39,199 bases of DNA from Myroides sp. N17-2 (GCF_002286775.1 NZ_NSGJ01000046.1:1-39199); one strand, 5' to 3'; counted from the first letter of the stretch, positions 8,414 to 16,461 are shown. Numbers and translations: made by a program. Notes: a model not told the origin generated them from the letters alone.

Positions 8414-9322
8414 CTAATGTACTTTTAAATATTCTTCTTCGTGTTGCTGTAAAGCAAAACGCAATTCATTAATAACTTCTTCTTTTAATTGAACAGGAGA
8501 GATAACCTTAACTAGCTTACCGAACTTCATAATCTGTTGTTTCAACTCAAAGTTAGGTTTTACTAATAATGTAACGGTAAATCTACCATCTACGTGTTCA
8601 TCATTAATCGCTTGTGAAGAGTGAAGAGGGCACGCTTGAAGCAAACCTTTTTGACTCTTATCAAAAGACAAGACTACTTCGTGTAATTCGTTTCCTGTAA
8701 AATTAAGACCGATGATTTCACTAAACCTATCTCTAGCAGATTCAGAACAAGCTTTAAACTTTTCGCTCTCGATCTTTACTTCCGTAATTGTATCTAAGAA
8801 GTAAGTTTGATAAGCATCCTCCTCAATAGCTACAACATACCAAGTATCTTGAAATTGTTTAAATAGAATAGGTGAAATCTTTACTCTTTGTTCTGCCCCC
8901 CCAAGTTGGTTAGCATAAGTAAATGATATCTTTTGACTTTTAGTCATTGCCTTATAGATCATTCTAATTGTATCTATAGGCAAGACACCTTTTTTAGACT
9001 CTGCATCGATAAAAGGTGATACAGCAGATTTAGCTCCATTACTGGCATTTAATATATCTGTTGTAACCAAGTCTTTCAATTGTAAAAGGACTTTATTTGC
9101 GATCGTTAAATACTTAGGAGCTATGTAGTACCCCTTTTTAGCATTGTCTAACGAAACTTCCACTCCAAACTCTGTAGACAAGTCACTAAGTGCGCGATAT
9201 AAAGTACGTTCACTTATATCAATGTCATAACTTGCTAAATACTCAAGAAGCTTTTCCCGAGATGGATAATGGTTTTGATTTAGGTAATTTAATACCAAAA
9301 AATAATAGCGTAATTTCTTCAT
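8414..9322 (-). CDS. WYL-domain transcriptional regulator
   Basis: A DNA-binding regulator with an N-terminal winged helix (about 1-70, with DISERTLYRALSDLSTEFGVEV) and a WYL ligand-sensing domain (about 145-210). The core WYL tripeptide appears as the variant WYV in QDTWYVVAIE. A C-terminal extension (about 225-295) matches the usual WYL-protein WCX region. WYL proteins sense small molecules or nucleic acids and often regulate stress or defence genes; the target here is not known. The gene stands alone, convergent with susD. Its 5' region contains four CCCAA/TTGGG-type half sites near its probable promoter, which suggests autoregulation. Confidence 0.88.
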   Translation of the reverse strand: MKKLRYYFLVLNYLNQNHYPSREKLLEYLASYDIDISERTLYRALSDLSTEFGVEVSLDNAKKGYYIAPKYLTIANKVLLQLKDLVTTDILNASNGAKSAVSPFIDAESKKGVLPIDTIRMIYKAMTKSQKISFTYANQLGGAEQRVKISPILFKQFQDTWYVVAIEEDAYQTYFLDTITEVKIESEKFKACSESARDRFSEIIGLNFTGNELHEVVLSFDKSQKGLLQACPLHSSQAINDEHVDGRFTVTLLVKPNFELKQQIMKFGKLVKVISPVQLKEEVINELRFALQQHEEEYLKVH

Positions 9323-9327
9323 TTTAA

Positions 9328-9457
9328 CCCCAATTAAAATTAAGTGATAGTTGTGTTTATTATCAGTAACTAATATAATCTTTTTTCATAAGAAAAAAAA
9401 CTATCTAATTGGGACACAAAAGTAAGCGTATAAGGTATAACCCAACTAAAAATTGGG
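9328..9457. promoter_or_regulatory. CCCAATT-type half sites and promoter of the WYL gene
   Basis: The half sites are CCCCAATTAA (9328-9337), TAATTGGG (9406-9413) and the inverted pair CCCAACTAAAAATTGGG (9441-9457). On the minus strand TActTTTG (complement of 9417-9424) fits the -7 consensus and lies between the second and third sites. It would give a leader of about 88 nt. The arrangement looks like an autoregulated promoter. Confidence 0.4.
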
Positions 9458-9689
9458 TGAAGGTGCATTTTTCCTTAGTAAGCAAAACACGCAACAAATA
9501 AAATATGTTGTATTATTTATCAAAAAAAAGCATTAAATAATACGCACTACCTCTCTATAAACCTTTCCTAGTTCACTTTGCATCCTTAAACCTATATATC
9601 AGTAGTTGTTAAGTACCACAAGGTTCATTCATACTTATATTATCTAATTAACCTTGTTAATTCATCTTCTTCTGATGCATGAAATAATT

Positions 9690-9779
9690 TAAAAAAGTAG
9701 CGCCTATTTTAAATAAATAGACGCTCTGTGGGGACTTTTAAAACAATTCTTTCATATTAATAAAAGTCCTGCAAACTTA
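9690..9779 (-). ncRNA. Candidate small RNA of about 77 nt
   Basis: Reading the minus strand, a -7 element TAagTTTG (9779-9772) is preceded by a TTG 16 nt upstream. It is followed by a 9-bp inverted repeat (9769-9761 with 9740-9732). Then comes a strong hairpin (9725-9715 with 9709-9699) and six T residues (9696-9691), which together look like a Rho-independent terminator. The expected start near 9767 would trim a few bases from the first stem. There is no ORF between promoter and terminator. It could instead be a second terminator for the upstream cvfB transcript. I do not recognise a known RNA family. Confidence 0.4.
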
Positions 9780-9845
9780 TACTTTGGGAATTTAACAATC
9801 TAAAAAAATGGGTGAAGCAAGGCAAAAACTGAGTGAAGCCCAAAA

Positions 9846-9876
9846 AAAGGAGCTGAATAATATATCCAACTCCTTT
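9846..9876 (-). terminator. Terminator of the CvfB-like gene
   Basis: AAAGGAG (9846-9852) pairs with CTCCTTT (9870-9876). On the minus strand the stem is followed by a run of T residues (complement of 9848-9842). It lies just after the stop of the CvfB-like gene. Confidence 0.65.
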
Positions 9877-9898
9877 AATAATTTTTACAAGACTAGTA

Positions 9899-10732
9899 TT
9901 ATTGTCTTACTAGATAGATACCGTCTTCTTTGATTTCTATCTTCTTCTCTTTATAAAGCGCACCAACAGCTTTCTTGAATGTTTTTTTACTCATATTCAA
10001 GACAGTTTTGATATCTTCTGGATGACTGCTATCGTTTAAACCTAAAAAACCTTTGTTATGCTCTAACTCTCTAATAATAGTAGAAGCTCCTTCTACTACT
10101 CCACCATATCCCATTTTAGTTCTACTAACATCTATTTTACCATCAGGACGAATAGATTTGATATATCCTAAAACACGGTCTCCTGTATGTAGTTCTTCAA
10201 ATACCTCATTCTTATACATTAATCCGGCATGTTTCTCATTAATGATAACATTAATTCCAAGGTCAGTGATATGAGATACCATTAACTCTACCTCTTCTCC
10301 TTCAGTAACAGTGATATCTTTATTATCAACGAACTGCTTTAATTTACTAGACCCTACTAAACGATTAGTTTGATCATCTAGATACATATAGATAAGGTAT
10401 CTATTCCCTTCTTTCATTGGTCTAGCTTGCTCTCTAAAAGGAACGAATAAATCTTTCTCTAGTCCTATATCCATAAAGGCACCAAAGTCATTTATATAAT
10501 TAACCTTTAGTAAAGCAAACTCATTTACATATATCTTTGGTTCTAAAGTAGTCGCTACTGGTCTTTCTTCTTGATCCAAGTAAACGAATACTAATAGTTC
10601 GTCCCCTACTTTATAATCACTTATTTCGTATTTAGTAGGTAAAAGAACTTCCTGCTCACCATCTGTCAAATAAATACCAAAGCTAGCAAAACGGCCAACC
10701 TTTAATTTATTATCATCTCCTATTTTTATCAT
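9899..10732 (-). CDS. CvfB-like S1 RNA-binding protein
   Basis: A cytoplasmic RNA-binding protein of the CvfB/YitL family. Several OB-fold S1-type segments fill residues 1-215; the clearest is around FALLKVNYINDFGAFMDIGLEKDLFVPF. A third segment (about 150-205) contains GDRVLGYIKSIRPDGKIDVS. A winged helix closes the protein (about 222-277, with MSKKTFKKAVGALYKEKKIEI). CvfB regulates virulence factors in Staphylococcus; its role in Bacteroidota is poorly defined. The length of 277 aa is typical. It lies 40 nt after the end of the dnaX reading frame on the same strand, so it may share the dnaX transcript. Confidence 0.85.
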   Translation of the reverse strand: MIKIGDDNKLKVGRFASFGIYLTDGEQEVLLPTKYEISDYKVGDELLVFVYLDQEERPVATTLEPKIYVNEFALLKVNYINDFGAFMDIGLEKDLFVPFREQARPMKEGNRYLIYMYLDDQTNRLVGSSKLKQFVDNKDITVTEGEEVELMVSHITDLGINVIINEKHAGLMYKNEVFEELHTGDRVLGYIKSIRPDGKIDVSRTKMGYGGVVEGASTIIRELEHNKGFLGLNDSSHPEDIKTVLNMSKKTFKKAVGALYKEKKIEIKEDGIYLVRQ

Positions 10733-10772
10733 AATCTTCTATATCTTAATTATTGTACACCAACTTTATTTT

Positions 10773-11567
10773 TTACCTTATCTCTAAGTCAAACATATCT
10801 CTTAACGCATTTACTTCTGGGTTAAGATCAACAAAATGTTGATATTTATCTTTTGAATCAAGCACCTTTTTCACGAGCTTAATCTCTTCATTAACAATGA
10901 TGTTTAATTCAATGTCAAAGTTCTGTAATTTTTTTCTAAGGTAGTTAACTAGATCATATTTATTCTCTTCAAAACTTAATTTAGAACCTGCATTAGGTAA
11001 TTCTAGTTCTATTTTTGAAGCTTTAAGCTCTGGTCTAGCCATTCCCATTAAAGACGCCATTAAAGGCAATCCACTTCTCAACAAACGATCTGTATAGAAA
11101 TTCCACTCCTCCATTAATTGGTTATAAGTAAAAGACTCTTTAGGCAAATCATCCGGATTAACTACATTCTTTTCTAATGAAGAGGCTAATTCCTTCCTGT
11201 TTCTAATACTTGTTAATGATAGTGCAGAAGTACGTTTAGGTTGTTGGCTTTCTACATTACCAAGCGTATTGCTATTTTGACTAGCTTCTTGAATATTACC
11301 TATTGGATTTACCTCGATAGGCTGATTTTGCGGCACACCTTGAGTCTCAAACGTATTTACTTGCCCATTAAAAGCATTATCTGGATTAATAGGTGAACCT
11401 ATATTATCGCTACTAACAATGTTTATATCAATTAGCTCATTACTACCTACCTGATCAATAGTATGATTACTACTATTAGCAAGTCGGTTTAATGATTCTA
11501 CCTGGTTAGGCATAACATTTTGTAACAACGCTCTAAGCGCAGAAGCAGGTATTATAAATTGTTTATC
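10773..11567 (-). CDS. dnaX: DnaX tau-specific C-terminal part, read by -1 frameshift
   Basis: This reading frame continues dnaX in the -1 frame. It can be followed without a stop from the slippery run (first shifted codon GAT at 11567) through to the TAG-side end at 10773. It has an internal Met at 11528, but no promoter or sensible start of its own. The first half (Gln/Asn/Ser-rich) is a flexible linker. The end (EEWNFYTDRLLRSGLPLMAS to the C terminus) is the conserved C-terminal region of flavobacterial DnaX proteins, tau domain V. Joined to frame 0 it gives a protein of about 621 aa, close to E. coli tau (643 aa). In E. coli this part contacts the polymerase core and the DnaB helicase. 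The alternative is a true or sequencing frameshift, but the position argues for programmed recoding. Confidence 0.85.
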   Translation of the reverse strand, partial: DKQFIIPASALRALLQNVMPNQVESLNRLANSSNHTIDQVGSNELIDINIVSSDNIGSPINPDNAFNGQVNTFETQGVPQNQPIEVNPIGNIQEASQNSNTLGNVESQQPKRTSALSLTSIRNRKELASSLEKNVVNPDDLPKESFTYNQLMEEWNFYTDRLLRSGLPLMASLMGMARPELKASKIELELPNAGSKLSFEENKYDLVNYLRKKLQNFDIELNIIVNEEIKLVKKVLDSKDKYQHFVDLNPEVNALRDMFDLEIR

Positions 11568-12637
11568 TTTTTTTTTTCGCCTTCATAAGATAAAGACGCT
11601 AACTGCATAAGACATAATTCCACTAATAATCGCTGATTCTGACTAGACTTATATTTTAAATCACTGTCATTCGCTATCTCTATGGCTTGTAATAGGAAAG
11701 GCATAGAAGTACGTTGAGATTGTACCTCAAACAATTGTTTTCCGTGATCTCCGATCTCTAATAAGCCTATTGTCTCAGGTGTTTTACATACCATCAAATC
11801 TCTAAAATGAGAAGCTAATCCTGAAACGAAGTGATGACCATCAAATCCTTTAGATAGAATATCATTATAAGCTATCAATAAGGCAGGTATATTATTCTGC
11901 AAGATAAAGTCTGTAATGCGAATATAGTACTCGAAGTCTAATACATTCAGATTCTCTGCAACAGCCTGTCTTGTTAGATTACGTCCGCAATATGATACCA
12001 CTCTATCAAAAATAGATAAGGCATCACGCATAGCTCCATCTGCTTTCTGAGCAATAATACGCAGCGCATCATCTTCATAGTTTATCCCTTGACTTCTAGC
12101 TACTAGCGCTAAGTGATTAGCTGCATCAGCTATCGTGATACGTTTAAAGTCAAAGATCTGACATCTCGATAAGATCGTTGGTATAATCTTGTGTTTTTCA
12201 GTAGTTGCTAATATAAAGATAGCATGACGTGGTGGCTCTTCTAATGTCTTTAGGAATGCATTAAAAGCAGCTGAAGATAGCATATGCACCTCATCGATAA
12301 TATATACTTTATACTTCCCTGTCTGTGGAGGGATACGCACTTGATCAATAAGACTTCTGATATCATCCACTGAGTTATTAGACGCAGCATCAAGTTCAAA
12401 CACATTAAATGCGAAGTCCTCATTCGGATCATCATACCCTTCTTGGTTTATCTTTCTAGCTAAAATACGTGCACAAGTAGTCTTCCCTACTCCTCTAGGT
12501 CCTGTAAATAATAAAGCTTGTGCTAAGTGATTACTCTCAATAGCATTAACTAAAGTACTTGTAATAGCTTCTTGTCCTACTACATCTCTAAAGGTTTGTG
12601 GTCTGTATTTACGAGCAGATACGATAAATTGTTCCAT
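11552..12637 (-). CDS. dnaX: DNA polymerase III gamma/tau subunit, gamma-length product
   Basis: The clamp-loader ATPase subunit. It shows a Walker A (GPRGVGKTT, 46-54), Walker B/DEAD-like motif (DEVHML, 115-120), sensor 1 (ATTEKHK) and the SRC arginine-finger motif (157-159). The domain III collar region then ends in LLVELCLMQLASL. Frame 0 terminates at residue 361, a few codons after a ten-A run. This keeps domains I-III, as in E. coli gamma. The four-Cys zinc module that E. coli carries between Walker A and B is absent; only Cys55 remains and the segment is shortened. A -7 element (complement of 12654-12661) lies about 17 nt before the ATG. Neighbours are a DUF4294 gene upstream and the CvfB-like gene downstream. 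Confidence 0.92.
   Translation of the reverse strand: MEQFIVSARKYRPQTFRDVVGQEAITSTLVNAIESNHLAQALLFTGPRGVGKTTCARILARKINQEGYDDPNEDFAFNVFELDAASNNSVDDIRSLIDQVRIPPQTGKYKVYIIDEVHMLSSAAFNAFLKTLEEPPRHAIFILATTEKHKIIPTILSRCQIFDFKRITIADAANHLALVARSQGINYEDDALRIIAQKADGAMRDALSIFDRVVSYCGRNLTRQAVAENLNVLDFEYYIRITDFILQNNIPALLIAYNDILSKGFDGHHFVSGLASHFRDLMVCKTPETIGLLEIGDHGKQLFEVQSQRTSMPFLLQAIEIANDSDLKYKSSQNQRLLVELCLMQLASLSYEGEKKKINNL
11567..11577 (-). promoter_or_regulatory. dnaX recoding site (A10-G slippery run)
   Basis: On the coding strand ten A residues (complement of 11577-11568) are followed by G (11567). In frame 0 the codons are GAA AAA AAA AAG, which contain the exact E. coli dnaX heptamer A AAA AAG. 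The frame-0 stop TAA falls at 11554-11552. A purine-rich GAAGG lies just upstream and could act as an internal Shine-Dalgarno stimulator. A small CGCT-TAG-AGCG hairpin lies about 25 nt downstream. A run of ten A residues could also cause transcriptional slippage, as in Thermus dnaX. Confidence 0.8.
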
Positions 12638-12653
12638 AGGTGTCTTATTATCG

Positions 12654-12661
12654 CAAAGGTA
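12654..12661 (-). promoter_or_regulatory. -7 promoter element of dnaX
   Basis: On the minus strand TAccTTTG fits TAnnTTTG and would start transcription about 10 nt before the dnaX ATG. It lies in the 47-nt gap after the DUF4294 gene, so dnaX probably has its own promoter. Confidence 0.45.
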
Positions 12662-12684
12662 GTTTATTTTTTAGAATACAGAAA

Positions 12685-13380
12685 CTATTCTCTTAACTCT
12701 GAAGGGAAAAACTCATCAGTACTGATCTTTTTAGACCACTGTTTACGCAGTTCATTCAGATTAATCGGTTTATGAGCTGGCCTATTTTCTAATTCAAAAC
12801 TATAGAACAGATATTGAAGTTGTACTTCGATATAAAAATCATCAAGGTATAGTTCCGGATGGTATTCTGATTTTAAGTCAAGACTAAATGTTCTCGCTGC
12901 TGTATTAGACCAAAACGCCTTCCACCCACTCTTAAACTCTTTGATAAGTTTATAAACCGTTTGTCCTGTCTGTCTATCGATTAATTTGATCAATATCTTA
13001 CCATCATTACGAGATAGCTTTTTAAGTTTCTCTGTGAATTGTTCTTCTAAGTACTTTTGTGAACGTTTAATATACTTGCGTTTATCACTATTACTAGACA
13101 TTTTCTCTAAATTGGCATTTAGGATAACTAAGTTCTCAGCAGTTGCTTTGGCATACGGATATACTCTGCGTAATCTGTTGCGAAGAATAATCATATCACG
13201 ACGATATTTTTCATCTTTTATATCAACACCTATAAATATTTCAGGCATAGTATACTCTTGTATAGTATCCCCATTCACTATAATTTCGTGTGGTATATCT
13301 GGCACTGCTACTAGCTTTTCTTCTTGTGCTAAAAGCAATTGACTAACCATAATAAAACCAAACAGCAAAAGCTTTTTCAT
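12685..13380 (-). CDS. DUF4294 exported protein
   Basis: A 231-aa protein with a signal peptide (1-18, ending LLLAQ). The body is basic and predicted helical, with a YPYAKATAENL stretch at about 75-85, a coiled-coil-like KKLSR region, and GWKAFWSNTAARTFSLDLKSEY near 150. This pattern matches the DUF4294 family, which is common in Bacteroidota and has no established function. It presumably acts in the periplasm. It lies directly upstream of dnaX on the same strand, but the gap contains a dnaX promoter element, so a functional link is not implied. No cysteines or enzyme motifs are apparent in the mature part. Confidence 0.8.
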   Translation of the reverse strand: MKKLLLFGFIMVSQLLLAQEEKLVAVPDIPHEIIVNGDTIQEYTMPEIFIGVDIKDEKYRRDMIILRNRLRRVYPYAKATAENLVILNANLEKMSSNSDKRKYIKRSQKYLEEQFTEKLKKLSRNDGKILIKLIDRQTGQTVYKLIKEFKSGWKAFWSNTAARTFSLDLKSEYHPELYLDDFYIEVQLQYLFYSFELENRPAHKPINLNELRKQWSKKISTDEFFPSELRE

Positions 13381-13537
13381 AACTTTACATCTATATCAAA
13401 ATATAAATAATCCTCCAACAAATTGATCCAATAGAACTGTTCACTTCTACTGAATAATGTTAAAAATTGGTCTACCAAAATTATCTCTTTTTGTTGAGTA
13501 ATAATAATGTATTTGGTAAATTAGCAAAAAAAATATC

Positions 13538-14629
13538 ATGAGTACAAAGACAATACTAGATGACCATTCATTAGCATTTTTAGAGACATATCTAAACAAC
13601 GCTTCTCCTACAGGATTTGAGTCAAACAACCAAAAGACGTGGATGGAATACTTAAAACCATATGTAGACACCTTTATCACTGATACTTATGGTACTGCAG
13701 TGGGAATAATTAATCCTGATGCTCCATATAAAGTGGTTATCGAAGGACATGCTGATGAGATTTCTTGGTATGTTAAGTATATAACAGACGATGGTTTTAT
13801 TCACGTAGTACGCAACGGTGGTAGTGACCATATGATTGCCCCTTCTAAAAGAGTACATATACACACTAAAAAAGGAATCGTAGAAGGAGTATTCGGATGG
13901 CCTGCTATTCACATTAGAAACAGAGCTGGTAAAGAAGAATCACCTAAGATAGAGACTAACTTTATCGATCTAGGATGTGATACTAAAGCAGAGGTAATAG
14001 CACTAGGTGTACAGGTAGGATGCGTAATCACCTATCCTGATACATTCACTATCTTAAATGGCAATAGATTCGTATGTCGTGCTATTGATAACAGAATGGG
14101 TGGATTTATGATTGCACAAGTAGCACGTCTCTTAAAAGAAAACAACAAAACACTTCCTTTCGGTCTTTATATCGTTAATGCGGTACAAGAAGAAGTAGGT
14201 CTACGTGGTGCAGAAATGATCACACAAACAATCAAACCTAACGTAGCTATCGTTACTGATGTCTGTCACGATTCTAATACTCCTATGGTGGATAAAAATA
14301 TAGAAGGTGATAACAAGATTGGTAGAGGACCTGTTATTGGTTATGCTCCTGCTATTCAAAATAATCTTAGAGAGCTAATAGAAGACACTGCTGACAATAA
14401 TAACATCCCATATCAACGCAATGCGATGTCACGTGTGACTGGTACTGATACAGATGCATTCGCATACAGTAACGGAGGAGTAGCTTCTGCCCTAATCTCA
14501 TTACCGCTTAGATACATGCACACTACTGTAGAGATGGTACATAGAGATGATGTAGAGAACACAATCAAACTTATCTATGAAACACTTCTTAAAATAGAGA
14601 ATAACGAAACATTCTCTTACTTTAAATAG
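13538..14629 (+). CDS. M42-family metallo-aminopeptidase
   Basis: A cytoplasmic di-metal aminopeptidase of the tetrahedral TET type, trimming peptides to amino acids. The family's metal ligands and catalytic residues can be read off: His71 and Asp73 in GHADE, the bridging Asp184 in RAIDNRMGG, the general base and ligand pair Glu218/Glu219 in VQEEVGLRG, Asp241 in VTDVCHD, and His328 in RYMHTTVE. At 363 aa it has the normal length. M42 enzymes include glutamyl and leucyl aminopeptidases as well as proteins once called cellulases; the specificity cannot be read from sequence. It is divergent from the DUF4294 gene and ends in a clear terminator, so it is monocistronic. Confidence 0.95.
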   Translation: MSTKTILDDHSLAFLETYLNNASPTGFESNNQKTWMEYLKPYVDTFITDTYGTAVGIINPDAPYKVVIEGHADEISWYVKYITDDGFIHVVRNGGSDHMIAPSKRVHIHTKKGIVEGVFGWPAIHIRNRAGKEESPKIETNFIDLGCDTKAEVIALGVQVGCVITYPDTFTILNGNRFVCRAIDNRMGGFMIAQVARLLKENNKTLPFGLYIVNAVQEEVGLRGAEMITQTIKPNVAIVTDVCHDSNTPMVDKNIEGDNKIGRGPVIGYAPAIQNNLRELIEDTADNNNIPYQRNAMSRVTGTDTDAFAYSNGGVASALISLPLRYMHTTVEMVHRDDVENTIKLIYETLLKIENNETFSYFK

Positions 14630-14670
14630 TCAAGCAAAGTATGTAACAACATATAGAATACAATTAAGCA

Positions 14671-14696
14671 AAGGCAGTCTCGACTGCCTTTTTTAT
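14671..14696 (+). terminator. Terminator of the M42 peptidase gene
   Basis: AAGGCAGT (14671-14678) and ACTGCCTT (14683-14690) form a stem around CTCG, followed by T residues. Confidence 0.85.
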
Positions 14697-14806
14697 GTTT
14701 TATTACTTACTTCCTCTAGAAAACACCACATATAAAGCCCATTATGATTGGTAAAATAGGCTATACTTTTTAACGTCCCTTATCAGTGCAATCAGATTAA
14801 ATCGGC

Positions 14807-14814
14807 TATCTTTG
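14807..14814 (+). promoter_or_regulatory. -7 promoter element of the sseB-cat operon
   Basis: TAtcTTTG fits the Bacteroidota -7 consensus and lies 19 nt before the ATG at 14834. Confidence 0.45.
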
Positions 14815-14833
14815 AATAAAAATTGATAATACA

Positions 14834-15613
14834 ATGTCGAATTACAATCGCAATAAGAATACAGCTTCTAAACTAAATACTAACCTACCTTTAGCTCAGA
14901 TAATAGAACTAGCAGGAGATAATCCTGAATACAGAATTGTATTTTATGATCGCTTCCTAAAAGACAGTATTTATGTCTTAGTCGAAAAAGGTTCTCTAGA
15001 TCTTTATGAGGATAATAATGCTGGTATAGCACCTCCTATCATCGCTTTTGAGAATAACTGTATTCCTGTATTCACTCATCCTGATAGAATCTATGATGCA
15101 AGTGCTATACATGAAGAAATGGATTATATGAAAGTTAGAGGTAATGCATTCTTAGAAATGACTCTTGGCGCTACTATTATCGTTAATCCATTCTCTAAAG
15201 TTTACAAAGAACTTGTGGCTAATGAAATTTCAGAAATGCTTAATGGAAGTATTTTTAATACACTCTCAAGTCCTGTGCTAAAAGCTCAGATGAATGTAAA
15301 AATAGGTAAACCCGAAACTGAGCCAACTACTTTAATAGAAGAATTAAAAGAGGTATTCGCTAAAAACGACCTGATCAAATCAGCTTACATAGGATGGACT
15401 TTTAATGAAATACTAGATAAAACTCCTCATTATATCTTCGCTGTTGAAAGCGAGAAAGAGTTGACGAACTTTAAAGAAGTAGCTGACACCATATCAGAAC
15501 TATGTAAACCACACTTAACTAAAGAGGAATATATAGATATTATCAAATTAGAAAAGAATGGAAACTTCAGTGATTATTTTTACAATCAAGCAGAGCCATT
15601 CTATGTAAAATAG
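14834..15613 (+). CDS. SseB-family protein
   Basis: A 259-aa soluble protein with an SseB N-terminal domain (about 15-125). It includes GSLDLYEDNNAG, IPVFTHPDRIYDAS and the MTLGATIIVNPFSKVYKEL stretch typical of the family. An SseB C-terminal domain follows (about 145-255), with SAYIGWTFNEILDKTPHYIFAVE. SseB was named for enhanced serine sensitivity in E. coli; its molecular role remains unclear. The CAT-like gene starts 6 nt after the stop, so both should be on one transcript, an unexpected pairing. A -7 element precedes it. Confidence 0.8.
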   Translation: MSNYNRNKNTASKLNTNLPLAQIIELAGDNPEYRIVFYDRFLKDSIYVLVEKGSLDLYEDNNAGIAPPIIAFENNCIPVFTHPDRIYDASAIHEEMDYMKVRGNAFLEMTLGATIIVNPFSKVYKELVANEISEMLNGSIFNTLSSPVLKAQMNVKIGKPETEPTTLIEELKEVFAKNDLIKSAYIGWTFNEILDKTPHYIFAVESEKELTNFKEVADTISELCKPHLTKEEYIDIIKLEKNGNFSDYFYNQAEPFYVK

Positions 15614-15619
15614 ATACCT

Positions 15620-16282
15620 ATGAATACTGTTGCTACCTTCACTCCTATTGATTTAGAAACTTGGCCTCGTACTCCTTATTATGAGTATTACCGAAATACT
15701 CTAAAAACAAAATATACCGTTAGCATAAAGATTGATATCACAAATATCATTGCTATCTATAAGGACCAAGGATATAAATTCTTTCCTACATTTCTGTATG
15801 TAATAATGAAAGCGTTAAACAATAGTGAAGAACTGCGCACTAGTATTCACAATGGTCAACTAGGTACTTGGAATTATTTAACTCCTCAGTTTACATTATT
15901 TCATGAAGATGACAAGACATTCTCTGACTTATGGAGTGATTACAGTGAGGACTTTAGAGTATTCTATCAAAATATCATTACCGATATAGAGAAATACAAA
16001 GATGTCAAGGGAATCAAGATAAAAGCAGGACTACCTGCTAACTTTACTCCTATCTCATGCGTTCCTTGGATTAGCTTTGATAGCATTAGCCAAGATACTT
16101 CACATGACTCTGATTTTCTCAAACCGATTATTCGCTTTGGCAAATATTATACAGAACACGAAAAGGTACTCATTCCCTTATCTGTCTATGTCAATCACGC
16201 AATAGCAGACGGATATCACACCTCAATGTTCTTACAAGACATACAAAACATAGTAAATGATGCTAAAAATTGGATAAAATAA
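15620..16282 (+). CDS. Type A chloramphenicol acetyltransferase-like enzyme
   Basis: This 220-aa protein aligns by eye along its whole length with classical CatA enzymes. Matches include WPRTPYYEYYRNTLKTKY near the N terminus, the SCVPWISFDSIS stretch around residue 147, and IIRFGKYY. The active-site motif is VNHAIADGYH, with the catalytic His193 and the Asp of HxxxDG. CatA trimers transfer acetyl from acetyl-CoA to the 3-hydroxyl of chloramphenicol. The active-site Cys and second His of the common HHAVCDGFH version are replaced (NHAIADGYH). Such divergent chromosomal relatives may or may not give resistance. A strong terminator closes the two-gene operon. The next gene is a Bcr/CflA efflux pump. 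Confidence 0.85.
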   Translation: MNTVATFTPIDLETWPRTPYYEYYRNTLKTKYTVSIKIDITNIIAIYKDQGYKFFPTFLYVIMKALNNSEELRTSIHNGQLGTWNYLTPQFTLFHEDDKTFSDLWSDYSEDFRVFYQNIITDIEKYKDVKGIKIKAGLPANFTPISCVPWISFDSISQDTSHDSDFLKPIIRFGKYYTEHEKVLIPLSVYVNHAIADGYHTSMFLQDIQNIVNDAKNWIK

Positions 16283-16315
16283 GGATTGCCTTTTTAAGGC
16301 AATCCTTATTTTTTT
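16279..16315 (+). terminator. Terminator of the sseB-cat operon
   Basis: ATAAGGATTGCC (16279-16290) and GGCAATCCTTAT (16298-16309) form a 12-bp stem followed by T residues. The stem begins inside the last codons of the CAT-like gene. Confidence 0.88.
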
Positions 16316-16431
16316 ATACACCACCCTCAATATCAACAACCTATGCTCTATCTAGCTTTTACTATCATAGTTCTCTATACATCTAATAAAAACAAACAAT
16401 AGTATTTCCTATCAGACTTATATAATTAGCG

Positions 16432-16439
16432 TACTTTTG
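16432..16439 (+). promoter_or_regulatory. -7 promoter element of the Bcr/CflA gene
   Basis: TActTTTG lies 22 nt before the ATG at 16462, so the pump has its own promoter after the preceding terminator. Confidence 0.45.
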
Positions 16440-16461
16440 CCGATTCTAAAATTTTCAATAT

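Larger units (their letters stand above)
9323..9898. other. 576-bp intergenic region with operator-like repeats and a candidate sRNA
   Basis: No protein-coding gene is visible between the WYL regulator and the CvfB-like gene. The WYL side carries CCCAA/TTGGG half sites and a -7 element. The other half carries a candidate small RNA on the minus strand (about 9690-9767) and the CvfB terminator. The phrase TGGGTGAAG occurs twice (near 9454 and 9809). Confidence 0.6.

Noticed and set aside
10773..12637. dnaX as a broken pseudogene
   Set aside because: The only lesion is at a ten-A slippery heptamer at the domain III boundary, both parts are otherwise intact and conserved, and the gene is essential. 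Programmed recoding explains it better, though a sequencing error cannot be excluded.
13447..13680. 77-codon minus-strand frame with a hydrophobic segment
   Set aside because: It overlaps the start of the M42 gene on the opposite strand and looks like a shadow frame.
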